NCBI GenBank assembly: GCA_022376925.1
Contig: JAIOJX010000030.1
Span: 166,791,084-166,855,083 of the forward strand
Length of the DNA stretch: 64,000 nucleotides
Origin: Tragulus kanchil
Taxonomy: Eukaryota > Chordata > Mammalia > Artiodactyla > Tragulidae
Direction of reading: 5' to 3'
Below are positions 48,612-59,755 of the stretch, piece after piece (the stretch's first letter is position 1; each line of letters opens with the position of its first letter). Both the position numbers and the translations under genes were made by a program. Below the pieces are notes generated by a model. That model had not been told where the DNA came from and did no database searches. It worked only from the letters and a program-made list of their open reading frames with translations.

Positions 48612-49856
48612 TTGTCATGTGTAGGTTGTTGCTTGAGATGGAGCAACAAAAAACATTCTCAGATGACCAAAGAGTAAATATTTAGAAGTCTAGTGTAAGT
48701 GGAGATGAATTTGGTAACTTCGTTCAGACCCTGGGTGTATGCTTGCGTAACGAAAGCTAGGCACTCTGTCTGGTGTCAGCTTGGAAGAAGCCCGGGCCCC
48801 AGGGAAGGTGGGGCGCCTGGCACACAGGACCCACCAGGAGGGGGACGGTGAGTGGTTAAGGTCACCCAGCGCTGCCCCAAGTCGTCCTGTGTGGAAAAAG
48901 CAGAGTCACCCAGGCCGGGCCACCAGGCCGAGAGCCCCCCAGTGGTTTGGAAAAGGGAATGTTTGGAATTGAATTGTTTGAGTTTTCAATGGAACAGATT
49001 AGAACTCAGTCAAAAATGGATGAAAAGTGTGCATGAATCGGCTTGACTTTACTGTAGGAACGGCACAGCCAGCAGTAGCTGTGAAGATGTGCCTGAGCCG
49101 TCCATGCCGTTTTCTCATCCCCACCTGGAGTTGGGGCGTGGAGGTGCTGGGGGCCTGTCCTCCTCTGGGGCCCTGGGGCCACTGGCACCTGGCAGGTGTC
49201 TTGCTTTGTCTTCACTGTCGTAGCCCTGGACCCAAACTCGGTTCCATTGTGGGGTGCACCTTGGGGTCAGGGTGACCCAGGATACAGAAATGTGGATGGA
49301 GACAGGAGCCTGGTATTAAGCTGCAGAGTTAGCTGCTGGGTGGGGCGGGGGCAGCCCTGGAGAGGGTCCGCTCTGTGGGTCCTGCCCTCGGGGCTGGGAA
49401 CGCGTGTGCTCTGTCTGTAGGGGAGTCTGTAGAGGTCCCCCACGAGCGACCCTCTCGGTGGGAGCTGTGCGGTGCGCTCGCTCACAGTTCTTGTTGGCAG
49501 GCCTCCTTGTCTTCCGGGTTCACTGTTGAGCATCTAGCATAGCGCTGGACCCAGACGTGTCCTTAGCAGAGGTGAGCTGTTGCACTGTATGGTCTCCTCA
49601 TGTAGGGGAGAGCCCCTGCTTCAGAAGTGGTGAGTGCGTGGCCAGTGCAGCCTCAGTGCTTTCCCATCTTGTTTCTGGGGTGGCTTCTGTTGGGGTGGGA
49701 GGAGGGAAGAGCCTCCAGTCTGTCCTGTGCCCCCTCTACTAGACTGTCTGCTGCTGCAGTGGGTCGTACTCGCTGTCTGCTCCTGCCTCCCACCGTGGGG
49801 CCCCCCAGCGTTTGCCAGGGTGACGTTGTGAGTGAACGCTCTGAGGAACCACATGG
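48612..49856. other. SNRK intron 7, nothing recognised
   Basis: Moderately GC-rich single-copy DNA giving overlapping open frames on both strands. None resembles a known family. No splice-bounded exon recognised. Confidence 0.4.
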
Positions 49857-52160
49857 AAGGACATTGGGGGTTGTTTCCCAGGGCCTGGGGCTCACCTGGA
49901 GTTGGCACAGTTGTGTTTTGAGGCCAGAGGACTTGTCCTGAGACACTGCTTGACCTCAAAAGCAGTGAACACTCGGCTGCTATAAACTACCAAGCAGTGA
50001 CCAGCAAATAGGCCCACTCCATCCTTGAGCTGGGAGGAGGCGGCTCGGAGTTGGGGCAAAGAGGTTTGTTGTAAACACCTACAGGGGGGTGGGGTGGGGT
50101 GTGTGTGTGTGTTAAGCTACACATTTAATTGTATTTTATGTCAGTTCAGTTGATTCACTCAAGTCGTGTCCAACCCTTTGTGACCCATTAACTGTCGCAC
50201 GCCAGGCTTCCCTGTCCTTCACCATCTCCCAGAGCTTGCTCAGAGTCACGTCCATTGACTCAGTGATGCCATCCAACCATCTTCTGTCATCCCCTTCTTC
50301 TTTTCCCTTCTATTTTTGCCAGCATCTGGCTCTTTTCCAGTGAGTTGTCTCTTCACATCAGGTGGCCAGAGTATTGTAGCTTCAGCTTCAGCATCATTCT
50401 TTCCAATGAGTATTCAGGGTTGATGTCCTTTAAGATCAACTGATTTTACCTCCTTGCAGTCCAAGGGACTCTCGAGTTTTCTCTAGCACCATAGTCCAAA
50501 GGCATCAGTGCTTTGGCTCTCAGCCTTCTTTTTATTTTTAAAGATTTATTTATTTATTTATTTATTTATTGGGGCAGGGGTTGGGTTGGGGAGGGAGGGG
50601 AGCAGGCGGGCCACTTCTATTGGTCTTTCATTTCTCTGTGTTCATCCGTCTTTGTTCTTTGGCCCGCGTGGGCCTCCCACCGCGGTGGCGTCTGTTGTTG
50701 CAGAGCACCGGCTCTGGGCGCATGCGCTCCAGAGCTCCAGCTCAGTCATTGGACACATCTGTCCAGCCGCTCCGTGGCACATGGGATCTTCCCAGGCCAG
50801 GGATCGAACCGGCGCCCCTTGCACTGCAAGGCGGTGTCTTTACCCACTGGACCACTAGGGGAAGCCCTCAGCCTTCTTTATGGTTCGGCTCTCACATCTG
50901 TACATGATTACTGAGAAAACCATAGCTTTGACTACACGGACTTTTGTTGGCAAAGTGAGGTCTCTGATTTTGAATATGCTGTCTAGGTTTGTCATAGTTT
51001 TTCATTCAAGGACATTGGGGGTTGTTTCCCAGGGCCTGGGGCTCACCTGGAGTTGGCACAGTTGTGTTTTGAGGCCAGAGGACTTGTCCTGAGACACTGC
51101 TTGACCTCAAAAGCAGTGAACACTCGGCTGCTATAAACTACCAAGCAGTGACCAGCAAATAGGCCCACTCCATCCTTGAGCTGGGAGGAGGCGGCTCGGA
51201 GTTGGGGCAAAGAGGTTTGTTGTAAACACCTACAGGGGGGTGGGGTGGGGTGTGTGTGTGTGTTAAGCTACACATTTAATTGTATTTTATGTCAGTTCAG
51301 TTGATTCACTCAAGTCGTGTCCAACCCTTTGTGACCCATTAACTGTCGCACGCCAGGCTTCCCTGTCCTTCACCATCTCCCAGAGCTTGCTCAGAGTCAC
51401 GTCCATTGACTCAGTGATGCCATCCAACCATCTTCTGTCATCCCCTTCTTCTTTTCCCTTCTATTTTTGCCAGCATCTGGCTCTTTTCCAGTGAGTTGTC
51501 TCTTCACATCAGGTGGCCAGAGTATTGTAGCTTCAGCTTCAGCATCATTCTTTCCAATGAGTATTCAGGGTTGATGTCCTTTAAGATCAACTGATTTTAC
51601 CTCCTTGCAGTCCAAGGGACTCTCGAGTTTTCTCTAGCACCATAGTCCAAAGGCATCAGTGCTTTGGCTCTCAGCCTTCTTTTTATTTTTAAAGATTTAT
51701 TTATTTATTTATTTATTTATTGGGGCAGGGGTTGGGTTGGGGAGGGAGGGGAGCAGGCGGGCCACTTCTATTGGTCTTTCATTTCTCTGTGTTCATCCGT
51801 CTTTGTTCTTTGGCCCGCGTGGGCCTCCCACCGCGGTGGCGTCTGTTGTTGCAGAGCACCGGCTCTGGGCGCATGCGCTCCAGAGCTCCAGCTCAGTCAT
51901 TGGACACATCTGTCCAGCCGCTCCGTGGCACATGGGATCTTCCCAGGCCAGGGATCGAACCGGCGCCCCTTGCACTGCAAGGCGGTGTCTTTACCCACTG
52001 GACCACTAGGGGAAGCCCTCAGCCTTCTTTATGGTTCGGCTCTCACATCTGTACATGATTACTGAGAAAACCATAGCTTTGACTACACGGACTTTTGTTG
52101 GCAAAGTGAGGTCTCTGATTTTGAATATGCTGTCTAGGTTTGTCATAGCTTTTCTTTCAA
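49857..52160 (+). repeat. Tandem duplication R, offset 1151
   Basis: Copy 1 is 49857-51007 and copy 2 is 51008-52160, abutting at 'caagga'. It spans intron DNA, BovB and a nested SINE with its target-site duplication, all copied together. The last 20 nt of copy 1 differ slightly (tagtttttcattcaagg versus tagcttttctttcaagg). Confidence 0.95.
50532..50866 (-). repeat. CHR-type SINE nested in BovB, 13-nt target-site duplication
   Basis: Full-length-looking antisense copy (335 nt) with (ATTT)n tail, G-rich stretch, body, B-box complement and head 'ggaccactaggggaagcc'. Flanked by ctcagccttcttt at 50519-50531 and 50867-50879. Second copy at 51683-52017 from duplication R. Confidence 0.92.
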
Positions 52161-52261
52161 GGAGCAAGAGCCTTTGAATTCATGGCCGCAGTCACCATCC
52201 ACAGTGATTTTGGAGCCCATGAAAATAAAGTCTGTCTCTGTTTCCGTTATTTGTCCAGCTA

Positions 52262-52480
52262 TTAGCCATGAAGTGCTGGGACCGGATGCCATGAGCTTCG
52301 TTTTTGAATGTTGAGTGTTAGGCCAGCTTTTTCACTCTCCTCTTTGACCTTCAAGAGGCTCTTTAGTTCTTCTTCACTTTCTGCCGTAAGGGTGGTGTCA
52401 TCTGCATACCTGAGGTTATTTATATTTCTCCCAGCAATCTTGACTCCAGTTTGTGCTTCATCCAGTCTGGCATTTTGCAT
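52262..52480 (-). pseudogene. BovB reverse-transcriptase fragment (YADD)
   Basis: The translation includes GRNINNLRYADDTTL, the reverse-transcriptase catalytic YADD box of RTE-type LINEs, followed by the SEEELKSLLKVKEESEKAGL thumb-side segment usual in BovB. The frame is short and truncated, so inactive. Confidence 0.9.
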
Positions 52481-52505
52481 GATGTACTCTGCATCTAAGT
52501 TAAAT

Positions 52506-54630
52506 AACCAGGGTGACAGTGTATTCCTTTCCCAATTTGGAATCAGTCTGTTTTATGTTAGGGTTTTATGTCTGGGCTGACTTACTGGTGAAGTGCAAGT
52601 GTCAGCGCAGCCATGGCTTTTCCGTTGTCCCTGGTGCCTGTCATTCATCTGGGCAGAACGCAGGGCTGAGAGTTCAAGATGTTTGTTCAAAACAGGCTGG
52701 AGACTTCACTTTCCAAAAGTTGGTAGCCTTGGGCTACCAAGCGGTGTTTTTACTACTTGGGTGCCTGGATTGGGATAAAATCAGAGTTCAAGTAACAGTG
52801 GATTTTTCTCTGTAGAACTCTATGTGGTCTTTAAAAATGTATGTATTTAGCTTACAGGGTGCATTTTTTAATTAGTGAAGAGGAGGCTTACGTATGCCAG
52901 TATTCAGTGCTTCCCAGGTGGCGCAATTGGTAAAGAAGCCTCCTGCTAGTGCAGGAGACTAAAGAGACTCGGGTTTGATCCCTGGGTTGGGAAGATCCCC
53001 GGGAGAAGGAAATGGCAACCCACTCCAGTCTTCTTGTCTGGAAGATTCCATGGACAGATGAGGCTGGCGAGGACTACAGTCCACAGGGTCACATAGAGTT
53101 GGACACAGCTTCGCACCCGCTGGTTGTTTGGTATTCGCTGCCTTTTCTCCTCAGCAGTTTAAATCCATTAAACTATTCTCATTTATTTATTTTTAAACAC
53201 CAACTTTTAACGCCATCCTGTAAAATCTGGAGGACTGAAAATTTCAGGTGAATTTATTAGCAGTAATAGACCTTCAAAGATTGTGTGATCTGAGACCCAA
53301 AGAGCAAAACCTGTGTTCAAGTTTGACTTTGGTGGTAGTTCCCTTGTACTTTTTTTTTTAAACACTTATTTATTTATCTTTTGGGGGGTCGGGTTGGGGA
53401 GGGAGGGGAGCAGGCGGGCCACTTCTATTGGTCTTGCATTTCTCTATTTTCATCCGTCTTTGTTCTTTGGCTCCTGAGGGCCTCCCATCGCGGTGGCCTC
53501 TGTCGTCGCAGAGCGCTGGCTCTGAGTGCATGCACCCCAGAGCTCCAGCTCGGTAATTGGACTTACTGAAAGTAAACCAGGGTGACAGTGTATTCCTTTC
53601 CCAATTTGGAATGTCTGTTTTATGTTAGGGTTTTATGTCTGGGCTGACTTACTGGTGAAGTGCAAGTGTCAGCGCAGCCATGGCTTTTCCGTTGTCCCTG
53701 GTGCCTGTCATTCATCTGGGCAGAACGCAGGGCTGAGAGTTCAAGATGTTTGTTCAAAACAGGCTGGAGACTTCACTTTCCAAAAGTTGGTAGCCTTGGG
53801 CTACCAAGCGGTGTTTTTACTACTTGGGTGCCTGGATTGGGATAAAATCAGAGTTCAAGTAACAGTGGATTTTTCTCTGTAGAACTCTATGTGGTCTTTA
53901 AAAATGTATGTATTTAGCTTACAGGGTGCATTTTTTAATTAGTGAAGAGGAGGCTTACGTATGCCAGTATTCAGTGCTTCCCAGGTGGCGCAATTGGTAA
54001 AGAAGCCTCCTGCTAGTGCAGGAGACTAAAGAGACTCGGGTTTGATCCCTGGGTTGGGAAGATCCCCGGGAGAAGGAAATGGCAACCCACTCCAGTCTTC
54101 TTGTCTGGAAGATTCCATGGACAGATGAGGCTGGCGAGGACTACAGTCCACAGGGTCACATAGAGTTGGACACAGCTTCGCACCCGCTGGTTGTTTGGTA
54201 TTCGCTGCCTTTTCTCCTCAGCAGTTTAAATCCATTAAACTATTCTCATTTATTTATTTTTAAACACCAACTTTTAACGCCATCCTGTAAAATCTGGAGG
54301 ACTGAAAATTTCAGGTGAATTTATTAGCAGTAATAGACCTTCAAAGATTGTGTGATCTGAGACCCAAAGAGCAAAACCTGTGTTCAAGTTTGACTTTGGT
54401 GGTAGTTCCCTTGTACTTTTTTTTTTAAACACTTATTTATTTATCTTTTGGGGGGTCGGGTTGGGGAGGGAGGGGAGCAGGCGGGCCACTTCTATTGGTC
54501 TTGCATTTCTCTATTTTCATCCGTCTTTGTTCTTTGGCTCCTGAGGGCCTCCCATCGCGGTGGCCTCTGTCGTCGCAGAGCGCTGGCTCTGAGTGCATGC
54601 ACCCCAGAGCTCCAGCTCGGTAATTGGACA
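52506..54630 (+). repeat. Tandem duplication S, offset about 1069
   Basis: Copy 1 is 52506-53562 and copy 2 is 53575-54630, with 12 nt of filler. Copy 2 lacks two bases near its start (aatgtctg versus aatcagtctg). Confidence 0.95.
52908..53115 (+). repeat. Bov-tA SINE
   Basis: 'gtgcttcccaggtggcgcaa' head to 'agttggacacagct'. Duplicate at about 53975-54185. Confidence 0.85.
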
Positions 54631-54735
54631 CATCAGTCCAGCCGCAGGTGGGATCCTCCCAGGCCAGGGATCGAACCGGCGCCCCTTGCACTGCAAGGCG
54701 GTGTCCTTACCCACTGGACCACTAGGGGAAGCTCG
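54414..54735 (-). repeat. CHR-type SINE
   Basis: Antisense element with the G-rich stretch and head 'ggaccactaggggaagc'; the left-hand duplicate 53352-53562 is cut off by the junction. The 'ttcccttgtactttttt' flank recurs after it ('cccttgtactttttt' near 54737), giving a target-site duplication. Confidence 0.88.
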
Positions 54736-55063
54736 CCCTTGTACTTTTTTAAAAAGGCTTTTCTTGTGGTAAAAAACATTCATATAGAAGAGATGTCTGC
54801 CCCCTTTGCTGACAGCTGTGAGGTTTCATTTGGTCAATATGCCACCAGCTGACCCACAGCTAAGAACCACAGTCGCCCCTCGGAGTGTCCTTGCAGTGCT
54901 TACAGGACGTGGAATGGGTTTGCAGGGCTGCCGTTGCGTTTTGTCTCCTTGGTTTTTGTTTATGTCTGTGGCTTCTGTCCCAGTGAGTTTTATATAAGAT
55001 ACTCGATGGAAGAAAGCCTGTCTATTATTACATAGCTTTTCTTTTTTTCAATCTGTTACATAG
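54736..55063. other. SNRK intron 7, 3' end
   Basis: Single-copy intron leading to the terminal exon acceptor. The tract 'cttttctttttttcaatctg' upstream of acatag (ending 55063) is a good splice acceptor. Confidence 0.7.
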
Positions 55064-56294
55064 GCAGTCCTGGCCAACCAAAATTGACGTGCCCCAGGAC
55101 CTTGAGGATGACCTCACGGCCACTCCTTTGTCCCACGCGACTGTCCCTCAGTCTCCCGCTCGGGCCACCGACAATGTCCTCAACGGGCACAGGAGCAAAG
55201 GCCTGTGTGACTCGGCCAAGAAGGACGACCTCCCCGAGCTGGCGGGGCCGGCGCTCTCCGCGGGGCCGCCGGCGGGCCTGAAACCCGCAGCCAGTGGGCG
55301 GAAGTGCCTGTTCCGGGTGGAGGAGGACGAGGAGGAGGACGAGGAGGACAAGAAGCCCGTGTCTCTCTCGACCCAGGTGGTGCTGCGGCGCAAGCCGTCG
55401 GTGACCAACCGCCTGACCTCTCGGAAGAGCGCGCCGGTCCTCAACCAGATCTTCGAGGAGGGCGAGTCCGACGACGAGTTCGACATGGATGAGAACCTGC
55501 CGCCCAAGCTGAGCCGCCTGAAGATGAACATCGCCTCCCCGGGCACGGTGCACAAGCGCTACCACCGCCGGAAAAGTCAGGGCCGCGGCTCCAGCTGCAG
55601 CAGCTCAGAGACCAGCGACGACGACTCGGAGAGCCGCCGGCGGCTGGACAAGGACAGCGGCTTCACCTACTCCTGGCACCGCCGGGACAGCAGCGAGGGG
55701 CCCCCGGGTAGCGAGGGCGACGGTGGGGGCGGCGGCCAGAGCAAGCCGAGCCGCGGGGGCGGGGGCGCGGACAAGGCCAGCCCCAGCGAGCACAGCGCCG
55801 GCGGGGGCGGCCCCGCGGGGGGCTCGGGCGGCACCCCGGGAGGCTCGGGGGGCAGCGCGCGCCGCTGCGCCGGGTCCGGCTCGTCCACGTCGACGCAGCT
55901 GGCCGCGCGCGGTGCCGGGGAGCTGGTGGAGAGCCTCAGGCTCATGGGCCTCTGCCTGGGCTCCCAGTTGCATGGCAGCGCCAAGTACATTCTCGACCCG
56001 CAGAGCGGCCTGGCCTTCTCCAGCGTCAAGGTCCAGGAGAAGTCCGCCTGGAAGATGTGCATCGGCTCGGCCGGCGGCGCGGCGCCCGCCCCTGCTGGGG
56101 GCGGCCTGAAGTTCTTCTCTGACCACGTGGTGGACACCGCCGGGGGTTTGGACCGGATAAAGAGCAGGAACCTGAAAAACAACGTGCTCCAGCTACCTCT
56201 GTGCGAAAAGACCATCTCTGTGAACATCCAGCGGAACCCCAAGGAGGGGCTGCTGTGCGCCTCCAGCCAGGCCAGCTGCTGCCACGTCATCTGA
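55064..56294 (+). CDS. SNRK: SNRK terminal coding exon (C-terminal regulatory region)
   Basis: 1231 nt from acceptor acatag to TGA at 56292-56294, entering in phase 2 (AG|G = Arg) and reading QSWPTKIDVPQDLEDDL for 409 residues. Visible in order: acidic run EEDEEEDEEDKK (about residue 75 of the exon), RKPSVTNRLTSRKSAPVLNQ, acidic ESDDEFDMDE, basic VHKRYHRRKS, Ser/Asp/Arg stretch SSSETSDDDSESRRR, a Gly/Ala-rich disordered segment (55700-55900), then the conserved tail NLKNNVLQLPLCEKTISVN and the end SCCHVI. The count implies about 769 residues in total against 765 in human from memory. No catalytic domain lies here. The last ~30 nt recur, damaged, at 57392. Confidence 0.95.
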
Positions 56295-58512
56295 GCTCGG
56301 CGCCTCCTGCGCCCCGCCACCAGGCCGGCTCACTCCACTGGTCCCTTTTCGGCTTTCCTCTTTTAAAGCGGGCAGTTATTTATTACTTTCTCTTTTGTTC
56401 GCCTGACGACGTGACAAATGCATGGTCTCTGTGCATGCTGCTAGACACTACTTTTTCTTTTCCAGCCGAGAAATCTCGTGTCATTTTTACCTTTATAATT
56501 TTAATGTGGATGATCAGGATTAAATTAAAATGTATATCGGGAACCTAATATCCATGGAGCACTTAGAAATTGGATGTTCTGCACTTAATCTAGAGAGAGA
56601 AAAAAATGCTTTTCCTTGTGAAAAATCTAAATTCCCACCCCGACCTTCCGTGACGTGGAGACTCCGTGCTCCGAGGCACACTCCGGTGTCTGAGACAGAA
56701 CCAAAGCAATAACGCTGTGATGCCAGCAGGCCTGGAGTCCGAGAGCGTGGGGTGCCCAGCCTGCCAGGCCTGAGCAGAGCAGAGTGCAGCCAGAATCTGC
56801 ACTGACGACCTTAAAACCATGATTTCAGCATACCCACACCTGTTTGTCTTAAGCTATAGTGTGAAAAAAGTTTGGGCTCTTTAAATTTAACTGAAGAAGA
56901 TGTTCTTGTTTTATAATAGGTGAGATAAAGTGCATAGATTTATAAGGCAGCTTCTCCCGTAGTGGTCAGTCACAAGCAGACAATCTCATTTTGTAATGTG
57001 ATAAACTGAAGATGTCTTAACTACTGCTAGAGTGTGTCTGTCTAACAGAACAAAATGATGCTTGGTATAGATTCTTTCCCTGGAAGGCGCACCCCAGGCT
57101 TCCTGGAGAACCACGTAGATAGAAGAAACTCTAGGACCTAAACTAAATGACACGGAAGCAGAGGTGTTGGCAAAGTCAAAACCCCATAATAAAAAAAGAA
57201 AAGAAAAATGATTGACATTTGACTTTTAGGAGTTTGGTAATTAGGTTGTCTCTTTCGTTACATTCTTTTATGTCCTTTAGCTCAGCTACCTAAGAAAATT
57301 GGCTGATTAAAACATACGCAAAAGGGTAAATAATCTCACGGCCAGCCAACAAACGTGCACAAAGCCTGCTTTGGTTTTGGTTTTCAGTGGAAGCCAGGCC
57401 AGCTGTGCAGTCTGAGCTCGGCGCCTCCTGCGCCCGCCACCAGGCCGGCTCACTCCACTGGTCCCTTTTCGGCTTTCCTCTTTAAAGCGGGCAGTTATTT
57501 ATTACTTTCTTTTGTTCGCCTGACGACGTGACAAATGCATGGTCTCTGTGCATGCTGCTAGACACTACTTTTTCTTTTCCAGCCGAGAAATCTCGTGTCA
57601 TTTTTACCTTTATAATTTTAATGTGGATGATCAGGATTAAATTAAAATGTATATCGGGAACCTAATATCCATGGAGCACTTAGAAATTGGATGTTCTGCA
57701 CTTAATCTAGAGAGAGAAAAAAATGCTTTTCCTTGTGAAAAATCTAAATTCCCACCCCGACCTTCCGTGACGTGGAGACTCCGTGCTCCGAGGCACACTC
57801 CGGTGTCTGAGACAGAACCAAAGCAATAACGCTGTGATGCCAGCAGGCCTGGAGTCCGAGGCGTGGGGTGCCCAGCCTGCCAGGCCTGAGCAGAGCAGAG
57901 TGCAGCCAGAATCTGCACTGACGACCTTAAAACCATGATTTCAGCATACCCACACCTGTTTGTCTTAAGCTATAGTGTGAAAAAAGTTTGGGCTCTTTAA
58001 ATTTAACTGAAGAAGATGTTCTTGTTTTATAATAGGTGAGATAAAGTGCATAGATTTATAAGGCAGCTTCTCCCGTAGTGGTCAGTCACAAGCAGACAAT
58101 CTCATTTTGTAATGTGATAAACTGAAGATGTCTTAACTACTGCTAGAGTGTGTCTGTCTAACAGAACAAAATGATGCTTGGTATAGATTCTTTCCCTGGA
58201 AGGCGCACCCCAGGCTTCCTGGAGAACCACGTAGATAGAAGAAACTCTAGGACCTAAACTAAATGACACGGAAGCAGAGGTGTTGGCAAAGTCAAAACCC
58301 CATAATAAAAAAAGAAAAGAAAAATGATTGACATTTGACTTTTAGGAGTTTGGTAATTAGATTGTCTCTTTCGTTACATTCTTTTATGTCCTTTAGCTCA
58401 GCTACCTAAGAAAATTGGCTGATTAAAACATACACGCAAAAGGGTAAATAATCTCACGGCCAGCCAACAAACGTGCACAAAGCCTGCTTTGGTTTTTGGT
58501 TTTCAGTGGAAG
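56269..58512 (+). repeat. Tandem duplication T, stop codon region and proximal 3' UTR
   Basis: Copy 1 is 56269-57391 and copy 2 is 57392-58512, offset about 1121. Copy 2 starts with a corrupted version of the last SNRK codons (several bases missing before 'tctgagctcgg'). Later differences are rare. Confidence 0.95.
57188..57193 (+). terminator. Possible proximal polyadenylation signal (AATAAA)
   Basis: AATAAA followed by an A-rich run 'aaaagaaaagaaaaatg'. It lacks an obvious GT-rich element just downstream. Repeated at 58304-58309. Confidence 0.3.
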
Positions 58513-58937
58513 TGTTTCTCACCTTGCCTTCCTGCCTAAAAAAGAGTCAAAGAACTCTTGCTTTAAACTGCTCCTGTAGGAGAGAGAGAGACTACCCTTG
58601 ACCAGAGAATCATCCTTCACGGCTTTTATCTCATAGGACACAGTACCATTTTGGAAGGGGCCAGGTGCTCCTTTTTCTTGCTGTGCCCAGAGGGTCTTAA
58701 AAAGCACCGCTGAGTGACATTGGTGATAGGATGTGGCTGGTGCCCCCGGCCCTCTCACACTGCTCGGCCTCCCGTCCTGTCTCTGCAGGTGACCGTGGTC
58801 TGGTCCGTAGCCGGGGCGGAGCTGCGGAGCACCCCGTGGGCTGGGCATGGTTTCTCCAAGTGTACCCCGCCTCTGCTACTGTAGGATTTATGTATTCTAT
58901 TCAGAACTCTGAATTTCACAGTCTTCTTACTAACCTA
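58513..58937 (+). other. 3' UTR stretch, single copy
   Basis: Non-duplicated 3' UTR sequence between blocks T and U. No structured element recognised. Confidence 0.5.
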
Positions 58938-59197
58938 AGTAAAGATAACTCAGAACACTTAATTGACTTTCTAGACCTAGGCTAGATAATGTTTAAAGCT
59001 ACAGCTCTAGTTCATCGTGATGTTTAATAATGGAAAGCTATGAGAATAGACGTGTGGGTGAAGCCATAGAACATATTTGCTTGAAATTCCTGAGCAGGGA
59101 TCTTCTAAAGGGCCAGAAACAAGATGTGTGGTTCACATAGACAGTGAGCGTAACATTGGTATTAAACGTAGGAGAGATGTTTATAAAGGGCATTGGC

Positions 59198-59203
59198 AAT
59201 AAA
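59198..59203 (+). terminator. Possible polyadenylation signal (AATAAA)
   Basis: 'ggcaataaactctttgttgc': an AATAAA with a T/G-rich stretch within 15 nt, a plausible intermediate site. Copied at 60284-60289. Confidence 0.35.
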
Positions 59204-59690
59204 CTCTTTGTTGCAGCTGTTTTCCCAGCCATGTAAATACTTCCTCCTGTGACTATGTATAGCCTTGCAATGGCACCTTTTAACTAACCCATATGTGTTT
59301 GGTTTTCAATGGTTTTTTTATATTCAAATGTATATATGGTGCTCACTTTTAGGATCAGCAGTGTTGACCATTTATGCTGCATAGCTGTATCATACATAGC
59401 CTTATTAGTTGTGTGTGGTTGGTTGACCCTTCGGGTAGACAGATGCTAGTCTGAGTGGTGTCTGACTCTGTTCATCAGTGAATGGTTGTGCACGTGTTGT
59501 ACGTCATCGTATGTCGTCACCTAAGAGGGAGGGAGCAAATAACCATTACGTTAAGCTAATATTGGACCAAACGACCTACCTGCTCTAACAGTTTCCTGTA
59601 CCCCTTAACTTGTCTTCAGAAGTTGCATAGAGTTACAGTAGTGTGTAAATTAAATATTGTGGAAAAACAGTTAGTCTTGTATTTTTCTGT

Positions 59691-59714
59691 ATGTGTGTGT
59701 ATATATATATATAC

Positions 59715-59748
<34 letters not shown>
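59691..59748 (+). repeat. (GT)n/(TA)n microsatellite in 3' UTR
   Basis: GT units, then TA units interrupted once by 'cat', then TA units again. The RNA would form an AU hairpin. Copy at 60777-60832. Confidence 0.95.

Positions 59749-59755
<7 letters not shown>

Larger units (their letters stand above)
50142..52550 (-). mobile_element. BovB (RTE) LINE, 3' portion, antisense
   Basis: Antisense BovB: 'tcagttcagttgattcactc' start, then 'gtgatgccatccaaccatct', 'gcatcagtgctttggctct' and, further right, the reverse-transcriptase coding part. It is interrupted by a CHR-type SINE (50532-50866) and expanded by duplication R. The real length is probably under 1 kb, i.e. a 5'-truncated copy. BovB is typical of ruminants and is the source of the Bov-A tails. 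Confidence 0.9.

Noticed and set aside
49621..49959. Several overlapping 97-112 codon frames on both strands
   Set aside because: GC-rich intron DNA; frames on opposite strands cannot all be real and none resembles a protein family.
55056..55565. Long minus-strand open frame (169 codons) opposite the SNRK terminal exon
   Set aside because: It mirrors a well-conserved + strand coding exon with high GC. The product is low complexity and has no family resemblance.
55605..56320. Minus-strand frames of 173 and 217 codons, Ala/Arg/Pro-rich
   Set aside because: Compositional by-product of the GC-rich SNRK exon; no start context, splice support or recognisable domain.
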